A stretch of DNA of 64,000 nucleotides from Afipia birgiae 34632. Its GTDB lineage: Bacteria; Pseudomonadota; Alphaproteobacteria; Rhizobiales; Xanthobacteraceae. The stretch is from NCBI RefSeq assembly GCF_000308295.2, contig NZ_HG326652.1:205337-269336 (forward strand), written 5' to 3'. Made by a program: the position numbers and the translations under genes. Below the pieces are notes generated by a model. That model worked only from the letters and a program-made list of their open reading frames with translations. It was not told the DNA's origin and did no database searches. Positions 8,652 to 17,193 of the stretch are shown here, piece by piece (position 1 is the first letter of the stretch; each line of letters starts with the position of its first letter).

Positions 8652-9416
8652 GTGGCTCGTGCGCTCGTTTCGGTTGCGTCGCTGGGTCTGCTGCTGCTGC
8701 TTTGGTGGTACGCGACCGAGGTGGCACAGCTTGTAAGCCCATTCGTACTACCATCGCCGGGTGATGTGATCTCCGGTCTGGCGCGAGTCAGTGAAGGCTA
8801 CATGGGCGGCTCGCTGATGGAGCATTTTACGGCCAGCATGTCGGTCATGCTCTCCGGCTTTCTTCTGGCGCTCGTGATAGGCATTCCACTCGGGATTTTG
8901 ATGGCCTGGATTCCGATCATGGACCGGCTGTTCGGGCCTCTGCTGACTGTTCTGCGCCCAATTCCGCCGCCTGCCTGGATTCCACTTGCGATTCTGTGGT
9001 TCGGAATCGGAATTGCGGGCAAGACCTTTATCGTCTTCGTAGCTGCTTTCGTGCCGGTACTGGTGAACGCATATGTTGGCTGCAAGGAAACGCCGATCAA
9101 CCTTCTCAATGCGGCACGTACGCTCGGGGCGAGTCAGCGCACGATCCTGATGGAGGTGGTGTTGCCGTCCGCGATGCCGGTGATCCTGACCGGTGCACGC
9201 ATCTCGCTGGGTGTTGCCTGGGCGACGATCGTTGCGGCTGAGCTTGTAGTCGCAGATCAGGGCTTTGGATTCCTCATCATGAATGGATATCGGAACTTTG
9301 AAGCGAACATCATGGCAGGTGGCATGTTGCTCATCGGTGTGATCGGGATTTTGATGAATCTCGGATTTGTCTGGCTTGAGCGCGTACTGCTGCGCTGGAA
9401 TGCCGAGGTTCGATAA
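8652..9416 (+). CDS. ABC transporter permease 1 (SsuC/TauC-like)
   Basis: A 254-residue inner-membrane protein with about six hydrophobic segments. It has the binding-protein-dependent permease (EAA) loop AARTLGASQRTILMEVVLPS, which contacts the ATPase. The start is GTG 8652, three bases after the ATPase stop. Together with the very similar downstream permease it would form a heterodimeric channel. Most SsuC/TauC systems use one permease twice, so a gene pair is slightly unusual. Confidence 0.9.
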   Translation: MARALVSVASLGLLLLLWWYATEVAQLVSPFVLPSPGDVISGLARVSEGYMGGSLMEHFTASMSVMLSGFLLALVIGIPLGILMAWIPIMDRLFGPLLTVLRPIPPPAWIPLAILWFGIGIAGKTFIVFVAAFVPVLVNAYVGCKETPINLLNAARTLGASQRTILMEVVLPSAMPVILTGARISLGVAWATIVAAELVVADQGFGFLIMNGYRNFEANIMAGGMLLIGVIGILMNLGFVWLERVLLRWNAEVR

Positions 9417-9417
9417 C

Positions 9418-10221
9418 ATGAGCAATCTTGGTGAGCGAGCCTACGCTGGTGTTCTTATGCTGGGGCGAGGAGTCACGGTCCTTGCCGGCCTTGCGGTCTG
9501 GGTAGTACTTTGGTGGGGGGTGGTCAGGATATTCGGAATATCCGCTGATTTCCTGCCTTCCCCTGCGGATGTGTTTTCCAGTCTAACCAGACTCGTCACT
9601 CACTCGATCGGAGAAGGGCCGCTGCATGTGCATGTCGTGGCCAGCTTCCTGCGGTTTATGGGTGGGTTCGTTCTCGCTGTTGTGGTGGGAATACCGCTTG
9701 GCTTTATCATGGGGCAGTATCGTCTCCTTGATTGGGCGTTGAATCCGATCTTTGAATCGGTGCGGTACATCCCGCCGATCGCGTGGGCGCCGTTCGCAAT
9801 CTTGTGGTTCGGTGCGAACTTCGGTGCGCAAACGTTCGTTATCTTCATATCGACGTTGCCGCCGATTCTGATCAGTGCCTACAGGGCTATGCAGTCCGTT
9901 GATCCCAGCCTTATCGCTGCCGCGCGAACGCTGGGGGCTTCCAACCGCACCATTATTCTCGAGGCCGGTCTGCCGTCGTCAGTCCCGGTTCTGGTCAGTG
10001 GCCTGCGGATCGGAGTGGCAACGGGCTGGATGGCGTTGATTGCTGCGGAGATCGTTGCGGGAACAGGCGCGCGCGCGGGGCTCGGCTATCTGATTCTCAT
10101 CGGACAACAGACGCTTCAGGCAGGCATTACGATTGGCGTGATGTTGGTGATCGGTGTGTTGGGTGGCGCGCTGGATTACGCGCTTCAGCTGCTTGAACGC
10201 AGAGTCATGCATTGGCGCTGA
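9418..10221 (+). CDS. ABC transporter permease 2 (SsuC/TauC-like)
   Basis: A 267-residue membrane permease with the EAA loop AARTLGASNRTIILEAGLPS. The ATG at 9418 is chosen: it lies one base after the preceding stop and leads straight into a normal N-terminus, while the upstream in-frame extension runs back into the previous gene. It is a paralogue of the preceding permease and the probable partner in a heterodimer. Gene order binding protein - ATPase - permease - permease is complete. Confidence 0.9.
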   Translation: MSNLGERAYAGVLMLGRGVTVLAGLAVWVVLWWGVVRIFGISADFLPSPADVFSSLTRLVTHSIGEGPLHVHVVASFLRFMGGFVLAVVVGIPLGFIMGQYRLLDWALNPIFESVRYIPPIAWAPFAILWFGANFGAQTFVIFISTLPPILISAYRAMQSVDPSLIAAARTLGASNRTIILEAGLPSSVPVLVSGLRIGVATGWMALIAAEIVAGTGARAGLGYLILIGQQTLQAGITIGVMLVIGVLGGALDYALQLLERRVMHWR

Positions 10222-10249
10222 GACGCCTCGCGAAAAGAAAGTCAAAAGA

Positions 10250-11848
10250 ATGAACGATACCCGATATGATTTCATCATTGTGGGGGCGGGGTCGGCTGGC
10301 TGTGTCCTTGCCAACAGACTGAGCGCTGGTGGCCAGCATACCGTGCTGGTGCTGGAGGCTGGACCACGAGATCGGAATCCTTGGATTCATGTCCCTGTCG
10401 GTTATGCCAAACTGATCTTCAACCAGAATTTGAGTTGGAATTATCAGACAGAGCCTGAACCCGGTGCAGGCAATCGCCGCATTGCATGGCCGCGTGGCAG
10501 GGTTCTGGGCGGTTCGAGCTCGATAAACGGGCTGGTCTATATTCGCGGTCAGCGCGAGGATTACGATCAATGGCGCCAGATGGGCAATGTTGGATGGGGC
10601 TACGACGATGTCTTGCCCTATTTTGTAAGATCTGAAAATCAGGTTCGCGGAAGCAGCACCTATCATGGCGCCAGTGGACCGCTTGCTGTGTCGGACCTCG
10701 CTGACCGGTACGAACTATGCGATGCATTTATCGATGCAGCAGAGCAAGTTGGGATTCCCCGAAACGCTGATTTCAATGGAGAGCAGCAGGAAGGAGCGGG
10801 TTACTACCAGCTGACCACGCGAAACGGTTTGCGGTGTTCGGCGGCAAAGGCCTTTCTCAAGCCGGCGCTTCGCCGGTCAAATTTGAGATTGGAAACAAAT
10901 GCTCAGGTCAGTCGCATCTTGTTCAAGGGTCGGCACGCCACCGGAGTCGACTGTATTGTGGATGGAGTAAGAAAGCAGTTCTTCGCCGGCCGTGAGGTTA
11001 TTCTTACCGCTGGTGCCATCAACTCACCTCAGCTTCTCCAGCTCTCGGGAATTGGGCCAGAAGGACTGCTCCGGGAGCATGGAGTCGATGTTGTCGATCA
11101 TCGTCCCGGTGTCGGTGGGAATCTGCAGGATCACTATCAGGTTCGTCACGTGATGCGCTGTACCCGTCCGATCACATTGAACGACAAGATGGCGAGCCTT
11201 GCTGGACGGATAGGCATTGGGCTTGAGTATGTGCTGCATCGCCGCGGTGCACTGACTGTGAGCGCAGGGCAAGCGGGGGTGTTCGCGCGAACCCGGCCGG
11301 ATCTTGCAAGCCCTGACATGCAAATCCATTTTATGACGCTGAGCACTGACCAGCCCGGCAAGTCATTGCATGACTTCTCGGGTTTCACATCGTCTGTCTG
11401 CCAACTGCGTCCCGAAAGCCGAGGTGTGGTGCAGATCGCTGGGAACGACCCGTTACGCCCACCGCGCATTGAAGCACGTTATCTCAGCGCCGAAACTGAT
11501 CGGCGTACGATCGTCGATGCGATCCGGTTAAATCGCAAAATCCTCTCTGCACCGGCCCTTGCGGAGTTGATCGCGGAGGAGGTTCGTCCGGGTCCGCATC
11601 TGGAATCCGATGACGAACTTCTGGCTTTCGCACAACAGACCGGCAGCTCAATTTTCCATCCGGTCGGGACATGCAAGATGGGCAGCGATCCCATGGCTGT
11701 TGTGGACTCGCAATTGCGAGTTCATGGTATCAAGGGTTTGCGTGTCGCGGATGCATCAATCATGCCCACGTTGATCTCGGGTAACACGAACGCGCCGGCC
11801 ATCATGATCGGTGAAAAGGCTGCTGATCTCATCGCGTCTTCGATTTGA
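10250..11848 (+). CDS. GMC-family FAD-dependent alcohol dehydrogenase
   Basis: The 532-residue flavoprotein carries an N-terminal Rossmann FAD site (FIIVGAGSAGCVLANRLS), the GMC signature GRVLGGSSSINGLVYIRGQ, and the C-terminal catalytic region FHPVGTCKMG followed by NTNAPAIMIGEKAADLI. The length and motifs fit choline/alcohol dehydrogenase-type members, which oxidise primary alcohols to aldehydes. ATG 10250 is preceded by an A/G-rich stretch. In context it could oxidise the imported alcohol to the aldehyde used by the aldehyde dehydrogenase at the start of the operon, for example 2,3-dihydroxypropanesulfonate to sulfolactaldehyde. That substrate is inference. Confidence 0.9.
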   Translation: MNDTRYDFIIVGAGSAGCVLANRLSAGGQHTVLVLEAGPRDRNPWIHVPVGYAKLIFNQNLSWNYQTEPEPGAGNRRIAWPRGRVLGGSSSINGLVYIRGQREDYDQWRQMGNVGWGYDDVLPYFVRSENQVRGSSTYHGASGPLAVSDLADRYELCDAFIDAAEQVGIPRNADFNGEQQEGAGYYQLTTRNGLRCSAAKAFLKPALRRSNLRLETNAQVSRILFKGRHATGVDCIVDGVRKQFFAGREVILTAGAINSPQLLQLSGIGPEGLLREHGVDVVDHRPGVGGNLQDHYQVRHVMRCTRPITLNDKMASLAGRIGIGLEYVLHRRGALTVSAGQAGVFARTRPDLASPDMQIHFMTLSTDQPGKSLHDFSGFTSSVCQLRPESRGVVQIAGNDPLRPPRIEARYLSAETDRRTIVDAIRLNRKILSAPALAELIAEEVRPGPHLESDDELLAFAQQTGSSIFHPVGTCKMGSDPMAVVDSQLRVHGIKGLRVADASIMPTLISGNTNAPAIMIGEKAADLIASSI

Positions 11849-11886
11849 CAGCGCGCCACTATGAGTAAATTTGATGTTGGCTGTCG

Positions 11887-11902
11887 AAGGGGAATTCCCC
11901 TT
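11887..11902. other. Perfect 16-bp palindrome upstream of the exporter gene
   Basis: AAGGGGAATTCCCCTT is fully self-complementary. It lies 38 bases after the GMC gene stop and 62 bases before the GTG of the TauE/SafE gene. It could be an operator or form a small hairpin in RNA; no T-run follows, so a terminator is unlikely. Confidence 0.35.
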
Positions 11903-11964
11903 GGCTGCCTTACGACGCCGCTTCCGGACCCCGTTCTCGTCATGCGGGCGAAGGCCTCGCGATC

Positions 11965-12744
11965 GTGAGCGTAGTCATTAACGCCGCGCTTGGGTCAGGA
12001 GCTCTTGTGGGCTTCTCGCTCGGCTTGATCGGTGGCGGCGGTTCCATCCTGGCAACGCCGCTTTTGCTCTACGTCGTTGGCGTTTCGCAGCCGCATATCG
12101 CAATCGGCACCGGGGCGCTGGCGGTCTCGGCGACTGCTTTCATCAATCTGGCCAGTTATGCCCGCGCCGGCGTTGTGCGCTGGCGCCTTGCAGCCGTGTT
12201 CGCGGTGGTCGGTACCCTCGGTGCGTTCGTAGGATCGAGTGCGGGCAAGCTGATTGACGGCAACAGACTCCTATTCCTGCTCGGGCTGGTGATGCTTGCC
12301 GTCGGGGCCATGATGCTGCGCCCGCGCAACGAGACTGCGGCTCCCGAGAGGGATGCACATCTCAAGACCTGCTTGCTGACGGCCGGCATTGCATTTGTCA
12401 CCGGCACCGCTTCCGGGTTCTTCGGTATCGGTGGTGGTTTCCTGATTGTCCCAGGCCTGTTGCTTGCGACCCGCATGCCGATGATCAACGCGGTCGGTTC
12501 TTCACTTTTGGCGGTCGGATGCTTCGGTCTTGCGACCGCGCTCAACTATGCGTTCTCCGGCCTGGTCGACTGGCTGGTTGCTGGCCAGTTTATCGCAGGC
12601 GGCCTCGTCGGAGGACTTTTCGGCATTGCGCTCGCGAGCCGTTTGTCGCGCGGCAAAGACACTCTCAAGCGCATTTTCGCCGGCGTGATCTTTGCGGTGG
12701 CAGCTTACGTCCTCTATCGCAGCGGACAAGCGATGTTGAATTAG
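11965..12744 (+). CDS. TauE/SafE-family sulfite/organosulfonate exporter
   Basis: A 259-residue inner-membrane protein with about eight hydrophobic helices in two homologous halves. Each half starts with a glycine-rich motif (GFSLGLIGGGGSILATPLLL and SGFFGIGGGFLIVPGLLL). These are diagnostic of TauE/SafE (DUF81) transporters. The start is GTG 11965. Family members export sulfite, sulfoacetate or related anions, though many are uncharacterised. Its place at the end of a cluster with a SuyAB-like lyase and a TauT-type importer fits a role in removing toxic sulfite released inside the cell. Confidence 0.85.
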   Translation: MSVVINAALGSGALVGFSLGLIGGGGSILATPLLLYVVGVSQPHIAIGTGALAVSATAFINLASYARAGVVRWRLAAVFAVVGTLGAFVGSSAGKLIDGNRLLFLLGLVMLAVGAMMLRPRNETAAPERDAHLKTCLLTAGIAFVTGTASGFFGIGGGFLIVPGLLLATRMPMINAVGSSLLAVGCFGLATALNYAFSGLVDWLVAGQFIAGGLVGGLFGIALASRLSRGKDTLKRIFAGVIFAVAAYVLYRSGQAMLN

Positions 12745-13510
12745 TCTGGCGGGACGCAGGCTGTGAATTGGTAGCGAAAAGGTAGTTGTCGGTGAACAGG
12801 GCAATGCTGATTTCGAATGGCTGGCTGGTATTAAGTGCTGAGAACTGTCATCCGACGATACTTGCAGCAGAAACTCCCTGTTACAGACTAAGAACTCCCT
12901 GTTTTTCGAAATGTTTTCCCTGTTAGTTTTTATAGGACCGAGAAGTCGCAGCAGCACCGCTGTTTTAGGTCTCAGCGGGCCGATTTCAATATCCGAATTT
13001 CGACGTTTTGGATCGCTGAGACTGAGACAGGTTCGAACTTGCGATTTTGAACTGGAAGGCGGTCTTAAAAAGTAGCATTTGTTGCCGTTGCTTGAGCCGT
13101 GAAATGGCAATTGCGCCAGTTGGTACAGCCTAGCGGAGCGATCATGGCTTATCGCCACCGGCGGCAATAGCGAAGCGCTTCGCAAGGTCGCCACCACTCT
13201 GGGTTCTTTCCATAAAGCCACTCATGGCGACTACCGCAGAAGCGATTGTTCTGGATCATTTGAAACAGTTCGCGATTTTTTCGAGTATCGGTCAAGCGAC
13301 CTTTGCATAACTCTCAAAAAATAGCGGCATGAGCGAGGCAAGCGATGGCGCGCTTCAACATCGAGCGGGACATCCCCGACATGGGCGTGACGAGTCGACT
13401 TTCAAGGTTAAATGACCTCGACGTCGTGGATCCGCCACTGGGGATTTCGAATTGACCGCGGCAATTGTCGATCGCTTTCCTAGATCACTAGATCAAGAGC
13501 GCTTGCCCTA
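12745..13510. other. Intergenic region with short periodic repeats and a possible gene scrap
   Basis: No intact gene. Three copies of an 11-base word (CTCCCTGTT core) occur at exact 21-bp spacing between 12872 and 12924. At 13345 a short frame MARFNIERDIPDMGV resembles the N-terminus of small DUF4242-type proteins but loses similarity after 15 residues, so it is at most a scrap. The rest shows no coding pattern. Confidence 0.45.
12872..12924. repeat. Three 11-bp repeats at 21-bp periodicity
   Basis: AACTCCCTGTT at 12872-12882, AACTCCCTGTT at 12893-12903 and TTTTCCCTGTT at 12914-12924. Each start is 21 bp from the last, two helical turns. The intervening bases differ, which resembles iterated protein-binding sites more than a simple tandem duplication. 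Function unknown. Confidence 0.55.
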
Positions 13511-15145
13511 ATGTCTTATCTCACCCAGAACCTTGATGTCGTATTGCCACGCCGTCCGTCGGATGCTTGGTCGCAAATGTCGAATCCGATGTCAATCGAC
13601 CCGCAGAGGCAAACCCCTTTGCTTCAGACGATAGGCCTGACCAAGCGCTACGGTACCTTTCTCGCCACTGATTCCATCGACATCGATATCTGGCCGCGGG
13701 AAATCCATGCCCTGCTCGGAGAGAATGGAGCCGGAAAATCGACGCTGGTCAAAAAAATCTACGGTCTGATTCAACCTAGCGAAGGCGAAATGCGCTGGCA
13801 GGGGAAGCCCATGACCCTCGCCGGCCCGTCTGAGGCGCGGGCACTAGGCATCGGCATGGTGTCTCAGCACTTTTCCCTGTTCGACAATCTCACCGTCGCC
13901 GAAAACGTGGCGCTGGGTCTCGACGGCAAGGAACCGTTCAAGGACATGTCTGCCCGTCTGGAGGAAGTGGCCAATGTTTATGGGCTTCCGCTTGATCCGA
14001 AGCGGGAAGTTTGGCGGCTCTCCGTCGGGGAACGTCAGCGCATCGAGATCGTCCGGGCATTGATGCAAGACCCCAAGTTCCTGATCCTCGACGAGCCGAC
14101 GGCGGTGCTGACGCCGCAGGAAGCCGATCAACTCTTCATCGTGCTGGAACGCCTTAAGGCGGAGGGCCGTGCGATCCTCTACATCAGCCACAAATTGGAA
14201 GAGGTGAAACGGCTCTGCGACACGGCAACGATTCTGCGCGGCGGCAAAAGAATCTCGATCTGCGTTCCGCGGAACGAGACCGCGGCCTCCCTTGCCCGCA
14301 TGATGGTCGGTGCCGACGTCAAGGAAGTGAAAGCAGCAGCCGGTCGGCGAACGACAGTGCCGCGCCTCGTTGTCAACGATCTCAACATGGAGCTCGACGA
14401 TCCTCACGGAGTCCGGCTTGAACACATCTCGCTGGAGCTGAAGGGTGGTGAAATCTTGGGCATCGCTGGCGTCGCCGGCAATGGCCAGAACGAACTATTT
14501 TCCGCACTTTCGGGAGAACGTCTTGCGAAGGATCCCGGCATGATCGTGATCGATGGACACGAAGCCGGACATCTTTCCATTACCTCTCGACGCAAGCTCG
14601 GAGCGGCTTTCGTTCCTGAAGAGCGTTTGGGTCACGGCACCGTACCGCGCATGAAGCTCTCTGAAAACGCTCTGCTCACGGGCCATGCGGCGAGCGGAAT
14701 GGTCCAGCATGGATTTGTCAACATGGCAGCAATGCTGGCGACGGTCGACCGCGCCACTGAGATCTTCGACGTACGCAAGGCGAAACGCGATCCTGAAGCG
14801 GCAAGCCTGTCCGGCGGCAACCTGCAGAAATTCATCGTCGGCCGCGAAATCCTTCGCAACCCGACGGTGCTCGTCGTCAGTCAGCCGACCTGGGGCGTCG
14901 ATGCTGGCGCCGCCGCCGTGATCCGGCAAGCCCTGCTCGATCTCGCAGCCAGCGGCGCCGCAGTCCTGGTGACAAGCCAGGACCTCGATGAGCTCACCGA
15001 GATCACTGACCGAATCGCCGTGATGTTTCATGGGCATTTGTCAGAGCCGTTGGCGACTTCAGACGCCAGCCGCGAGAAGCTCGGCCTGCTAATGGGGGGC
15101 AGCACTTTACCTCAAATGGAGGCGAACGATGCTGTTGGTGCTTGA
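13511..15145 (+). CDS. BMP-family ABC transporter, double ATP-binding protein
   Basis: The 544-residue protein contains two ABC domains. The first has Walker A GENGAGKST, signature LSVGERQR and Walker B FLILDEPTAVLTP. The second is degenerate at the nucleotide site (GVAGNGQNEL in place of a Walker A) but keeps LSGGNLQKFIVGREILRNP. This is the RbsA/YufO-like layout used by nucleoside and purine importers with BMP-type binding proteins. The start at 13511 is uncertain; ATG 13577 or 13589 would remove 22-26 residues without touching the ATPase. It is translationally coupled to the first permease (17-bp overlap). Neighbouring purine enzymes suggest purine base or nucleoside uptake. Confidence 0.9.
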   Translation: MSYLTQNLDVVLPRRPSDAWSQMSNPMSIDPQRQTPLLQTIGLTKRYGTFLATDSIDIDIWPREIHALLGENGAGKSTLVKKIYGLIQPSEGEMRWQGKPMTLAGPSEARALGIGMVSQHFSLFDNLTVAENVALGLDGKEPFKDMSARLEEVANVYGLPLDPKREVWRLSVGERQRIEIVRALMQDPKFLILDEPTAVLTPQEADQLFIVLERLKAEGRAILYISHKLEEVKRLCDTATILRGGKRISICVPRNETAASLARMMVGADVKEVKAAAGRRTTVPRLVVNDLNMELDDPHGVRLEHISLELKGGEILGIAGVAGNGQNELFSALSGERLAKDPGMIVIDGHEAGHLSITSRRKLGAAFVPEERLGHGTVPRMKLSENALLTGHAASGMVQHGFVNMAAMLATVDRATEIFDVRKAKRDPEAASLSGGNLQKFIVGREILRNPTVLVVSQPTWGVDAGAAAVIRQALLDLAASGAAVLVTSQDLDELTEITDRIAVMFHGHLSEPLATSDASREKLGLLMGGSTLPQMEANDAVGA

Positions 15146-16220
15146 GAAGCGCGCGGAGCAATCCAATACGGTCGCGCTGGCCTCCCCGTTGATTGCGATT
15201 TGCCTCACCATCGTCACCATGAGCATTCTGTTTGCGATCCTCGACAAGAATCCGATCTCGGCGCTCGGCGTCTACTTCATCGATCCCCTGACCGACGGCT
15301 ATTCGCTGCAGGAAATCGCAGTGAAGGCAGCACCGTTGGTGATGATCGGGATAGGCCTATCACTATGCTATCTCGCGAACGTCTGGAACATAGGCGCCGA
15401 GGGCCAGTTACTGGCTGGCGCCGTCGCGGGCAGTTGGCTGGCGGTGAAAACGCAAGGCACAGACGCTGGCGCCTGGGTGCTGCCGACAATGCTGTTAATG
15501 GGAGCTGTGGCGGGCGCGCTGTATGCACTGATCCCCGCATTGTGCAAGGTCAGGTTCGGCGCCAGCGAGATCCTGACCAGCCTGATGCTGGTCTACGTCG
15601 CCGATCTATTTCTCGACTATCTTGTGCGCGGGCCGTGGCGCGATCCTGCCGGCTTCAACTTTCCGACCACGGCGAAGTTCGACCCGGTTGCTACCGTTCC
15701 GGCGCTGATCGAGGGCGGCCGTCTGCACCTTGGCGTCGTCATTGCACTGATTGTGGTCGCAGGTGCGGCAGTGCTGCTCGGACGCACGATCAAAGGATTT
15801 GAGATTCGTGTGGTTGGCGCGGCATCTCGCGCTGCGCGGTTTGGCGGTTTTAAATCCAACCGTGTGATCCTTCTTACCTTTGCGATCTCGGGCGCGCTGG
15901 CGGGCCTAGCCGGAATCATCGAGGTCGCCGGACCCGTTGGCCACTTGCAGCCCGGCATTTCGCCCGGCTACGGCTTCACCGCCATCATCGTCGCGTTTCT
16001 CGGACGTCTCAACCCGATGGGAATACTAATCGCGGGGCTCTTCCTCGCTCTAACCTTCATCGGCGGCGAGCAGGCGCAGATCGCAATGAAAATCCCGTTG
16101 GACGTCACCAAGGTCCTTCAAGGCTTGCTGCTGTTCTACGTGCTCGCCTGCGACTCGCTCATCCTTTACCGCTTCCGGCTGATCTCACCGTCGCCAAAGG
16201 CCCATCATGGAGTTGTTTGA
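15129..16220 (+). CDS. BMP-family ABC transporter permease 1
   Basis: A 363-residue inner-membrane permease of the BPD_transp_2 (sugar/nucleoside) family with many hydrophobic segments. It has the family motif NVWNIGAEGQLLAGAVAGSW and the conserved GASEILTSLMLVYVA. ATG 15129 has a GGAGG Shine-Dalgarno and overlaps the ATPase gene. It forms the channel with the next permease, as with YufP/YufQ-type pairs. Confidence 0.9.
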   Translation: MLLVLEKRAEQSNTVALASPLIAICLTIVTMSILFAILDKNPISALGVYFIDPLTDGYSLQEIAVKAAPLVMIGIGLSLCYLANVWNIGAEGQLLAGAVAGSWLAVKTQGTDAGAWVLPTMLLMGAVAGALYALIPALCKVRFGASEILTSLMLVYVADLFLDYLVRGPWRDPAGFNFPTTAKFDPVATVPALIEGGRLHLGVVIALIVVAGAAVLLGRTIKGFEIRVVGAASRAARFGGFKSNRVILLTFAISGALAGLAGIIEVAGPVGHLQPGISPGYGFTAIIVAFLGRLNPMGILIAGLFLALTFIGGEQAQIAMKIPLDVTKVLQGLLLFYVLACDSLILYRFRLISPSPKAHHGVV

Positions 16221-17124
16221 AGCGATCATTCTGTCGGTGCTCGCGGCATCGACCCCGCTGTTGATCGCGGCCACTGGCGAATTAGTAACCGAGCGGGCCG
16301 GTGTTCTCAATCTGGGCGTCGAGGGGATGATGATCGTGGGCGCCGCCTGTGGTTTTGGCGGCGCTCTGCTCACCGGCTCGACCACCGTCGGCGCTATCTG
16401 CGGCATTGCCGCTGGAACGGCCCTATCGCTGGTGTTCGCGCTGATGACGTTGGGCCTCGCCGTCAATCAGGTCGCTACCGGTCTAGCATTGACGATTCTG
16501 GGTATAGGCCTCTCAGGCCTGATCGGCGCAGGCTTTGTCGGCGAGCGAATTACGCCTGCGCCGCAGCTGTATATTCCTGGACTGACTGATATTCCGGTTT
16601 TGGGCCGTATTTTATTCGGTGAAGACGGCTTTGTATATGCTTCGTTGTTGATGGTCGTCGGCGTCTGGCTGTTTCTATATCGTACCCGCTCCGGATTGAT
16701 CATCCGCGCGGTCGGTGACAATCACGTTTCCGCACACGCGCTGGGATACCCGGTGCTCAAAATCCGCCTGGGTGCCGTAATGTTCGGCGGCGCTTGCGCC
16801 GGCCTCGCCGGAGCCTATTTGCCGCTGGCTTATACGCCCTTCTTTGTTCCTGGCATGACTGCCGGACGCGGCTGGATCGCGTTGGCGCTGGTAGTGTTTT
16901 CATCATGGCGGCCGGGCCGTCTCGTGATCGGTGCCTATCTGTTCGGCGCGGTCACGATCCTGCAGCTTCACGCGCAGGGGTGGGGCGTCGGCATTCCCTC
17001 GCAATTCATGTCGGCCTTACCATATCTCGCCACCGTGATCGTTCTCGTTCTGATTTCGCGCGCAAGAGCCGGTGGTTCGACCGCACCCGCGGCCTTGGGA
17101 ACAGTCTTCGTGCCCGATCGATAA
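16207..17124 (+). CDS. BMP-family ABC transporter permease 2
   Basis: A 305-residue permease, the shorter partner in this transporter type. It has the characteristic TGELVTERAGVLNLGVEGMM near the N-terminus and several membrane segments. The ATG at 16207 overlaps the preceding permease by 14 bp. The pair, double ATPase and binding protein together make a complete importer. Confidence 0.9.
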   Translation: MELFEAIILSVLAASTPLLIAATGELVTERAGVLNLGVEGMMIVGAACGFGGALLTGSTTVGAICGIAAGTALSLVFALMTLGLAVNQVATGLALTILGIGLSGLIGAGFVGERITPAPQLYIPGLTDIPVLGRILFGEDGFVYASLLMVVGVWLFLYRTRSGLIIRAVGDNHVSAHALGYPVLKIRLGAVMFGGACAGLAGAYLPLAYTPFFVPGMTAGRGWIALALVVFSSWRPGRLVIGAYLFGAVTILQLHAQGWGVGIPSQFMSALPYLATVIVLVLISRARAGGSTAPAALGTVFVPDR

Positions 17125-17127
17125 ATA

Positions 17128-17160
17128 CCCGAAGCGCGCGATGGGGCGCGTGCGCTCGGG
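17128..17160. other. Intercistronic hairpin before the binding-protein gene
   Basis: An imperfect inverted repeat (CCCGAAGCGCGCG ... CGCGTGCGCTCGGG) can form a strong GC stem in the RNA between the second permease and the binding-protein gene. No T-run follows, so it is more likely an RNA-stabilising or processing element than a terminator, allowing unequal expression of binding protein and permeases. Confidence 0.4.
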
Positions 17161-17193
17161 ATCGACCGCCCCCCTCGGTAACCGGAGAAGCCT

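Noticed and set aside
12872-12924. CRISPR array
   Set aside because: Only three 11-bp words with 10-bp gaps; repeats and spacers are far too short and no cas genes are present.
12502-13221. 239-codon minus-strand frame running from the TauE gene into the intergenic region
   Set aside because: Half is antisense to a real gene, and the rest merely translates the 21-bp periodic repeats; no domain or ribosome-binding site.
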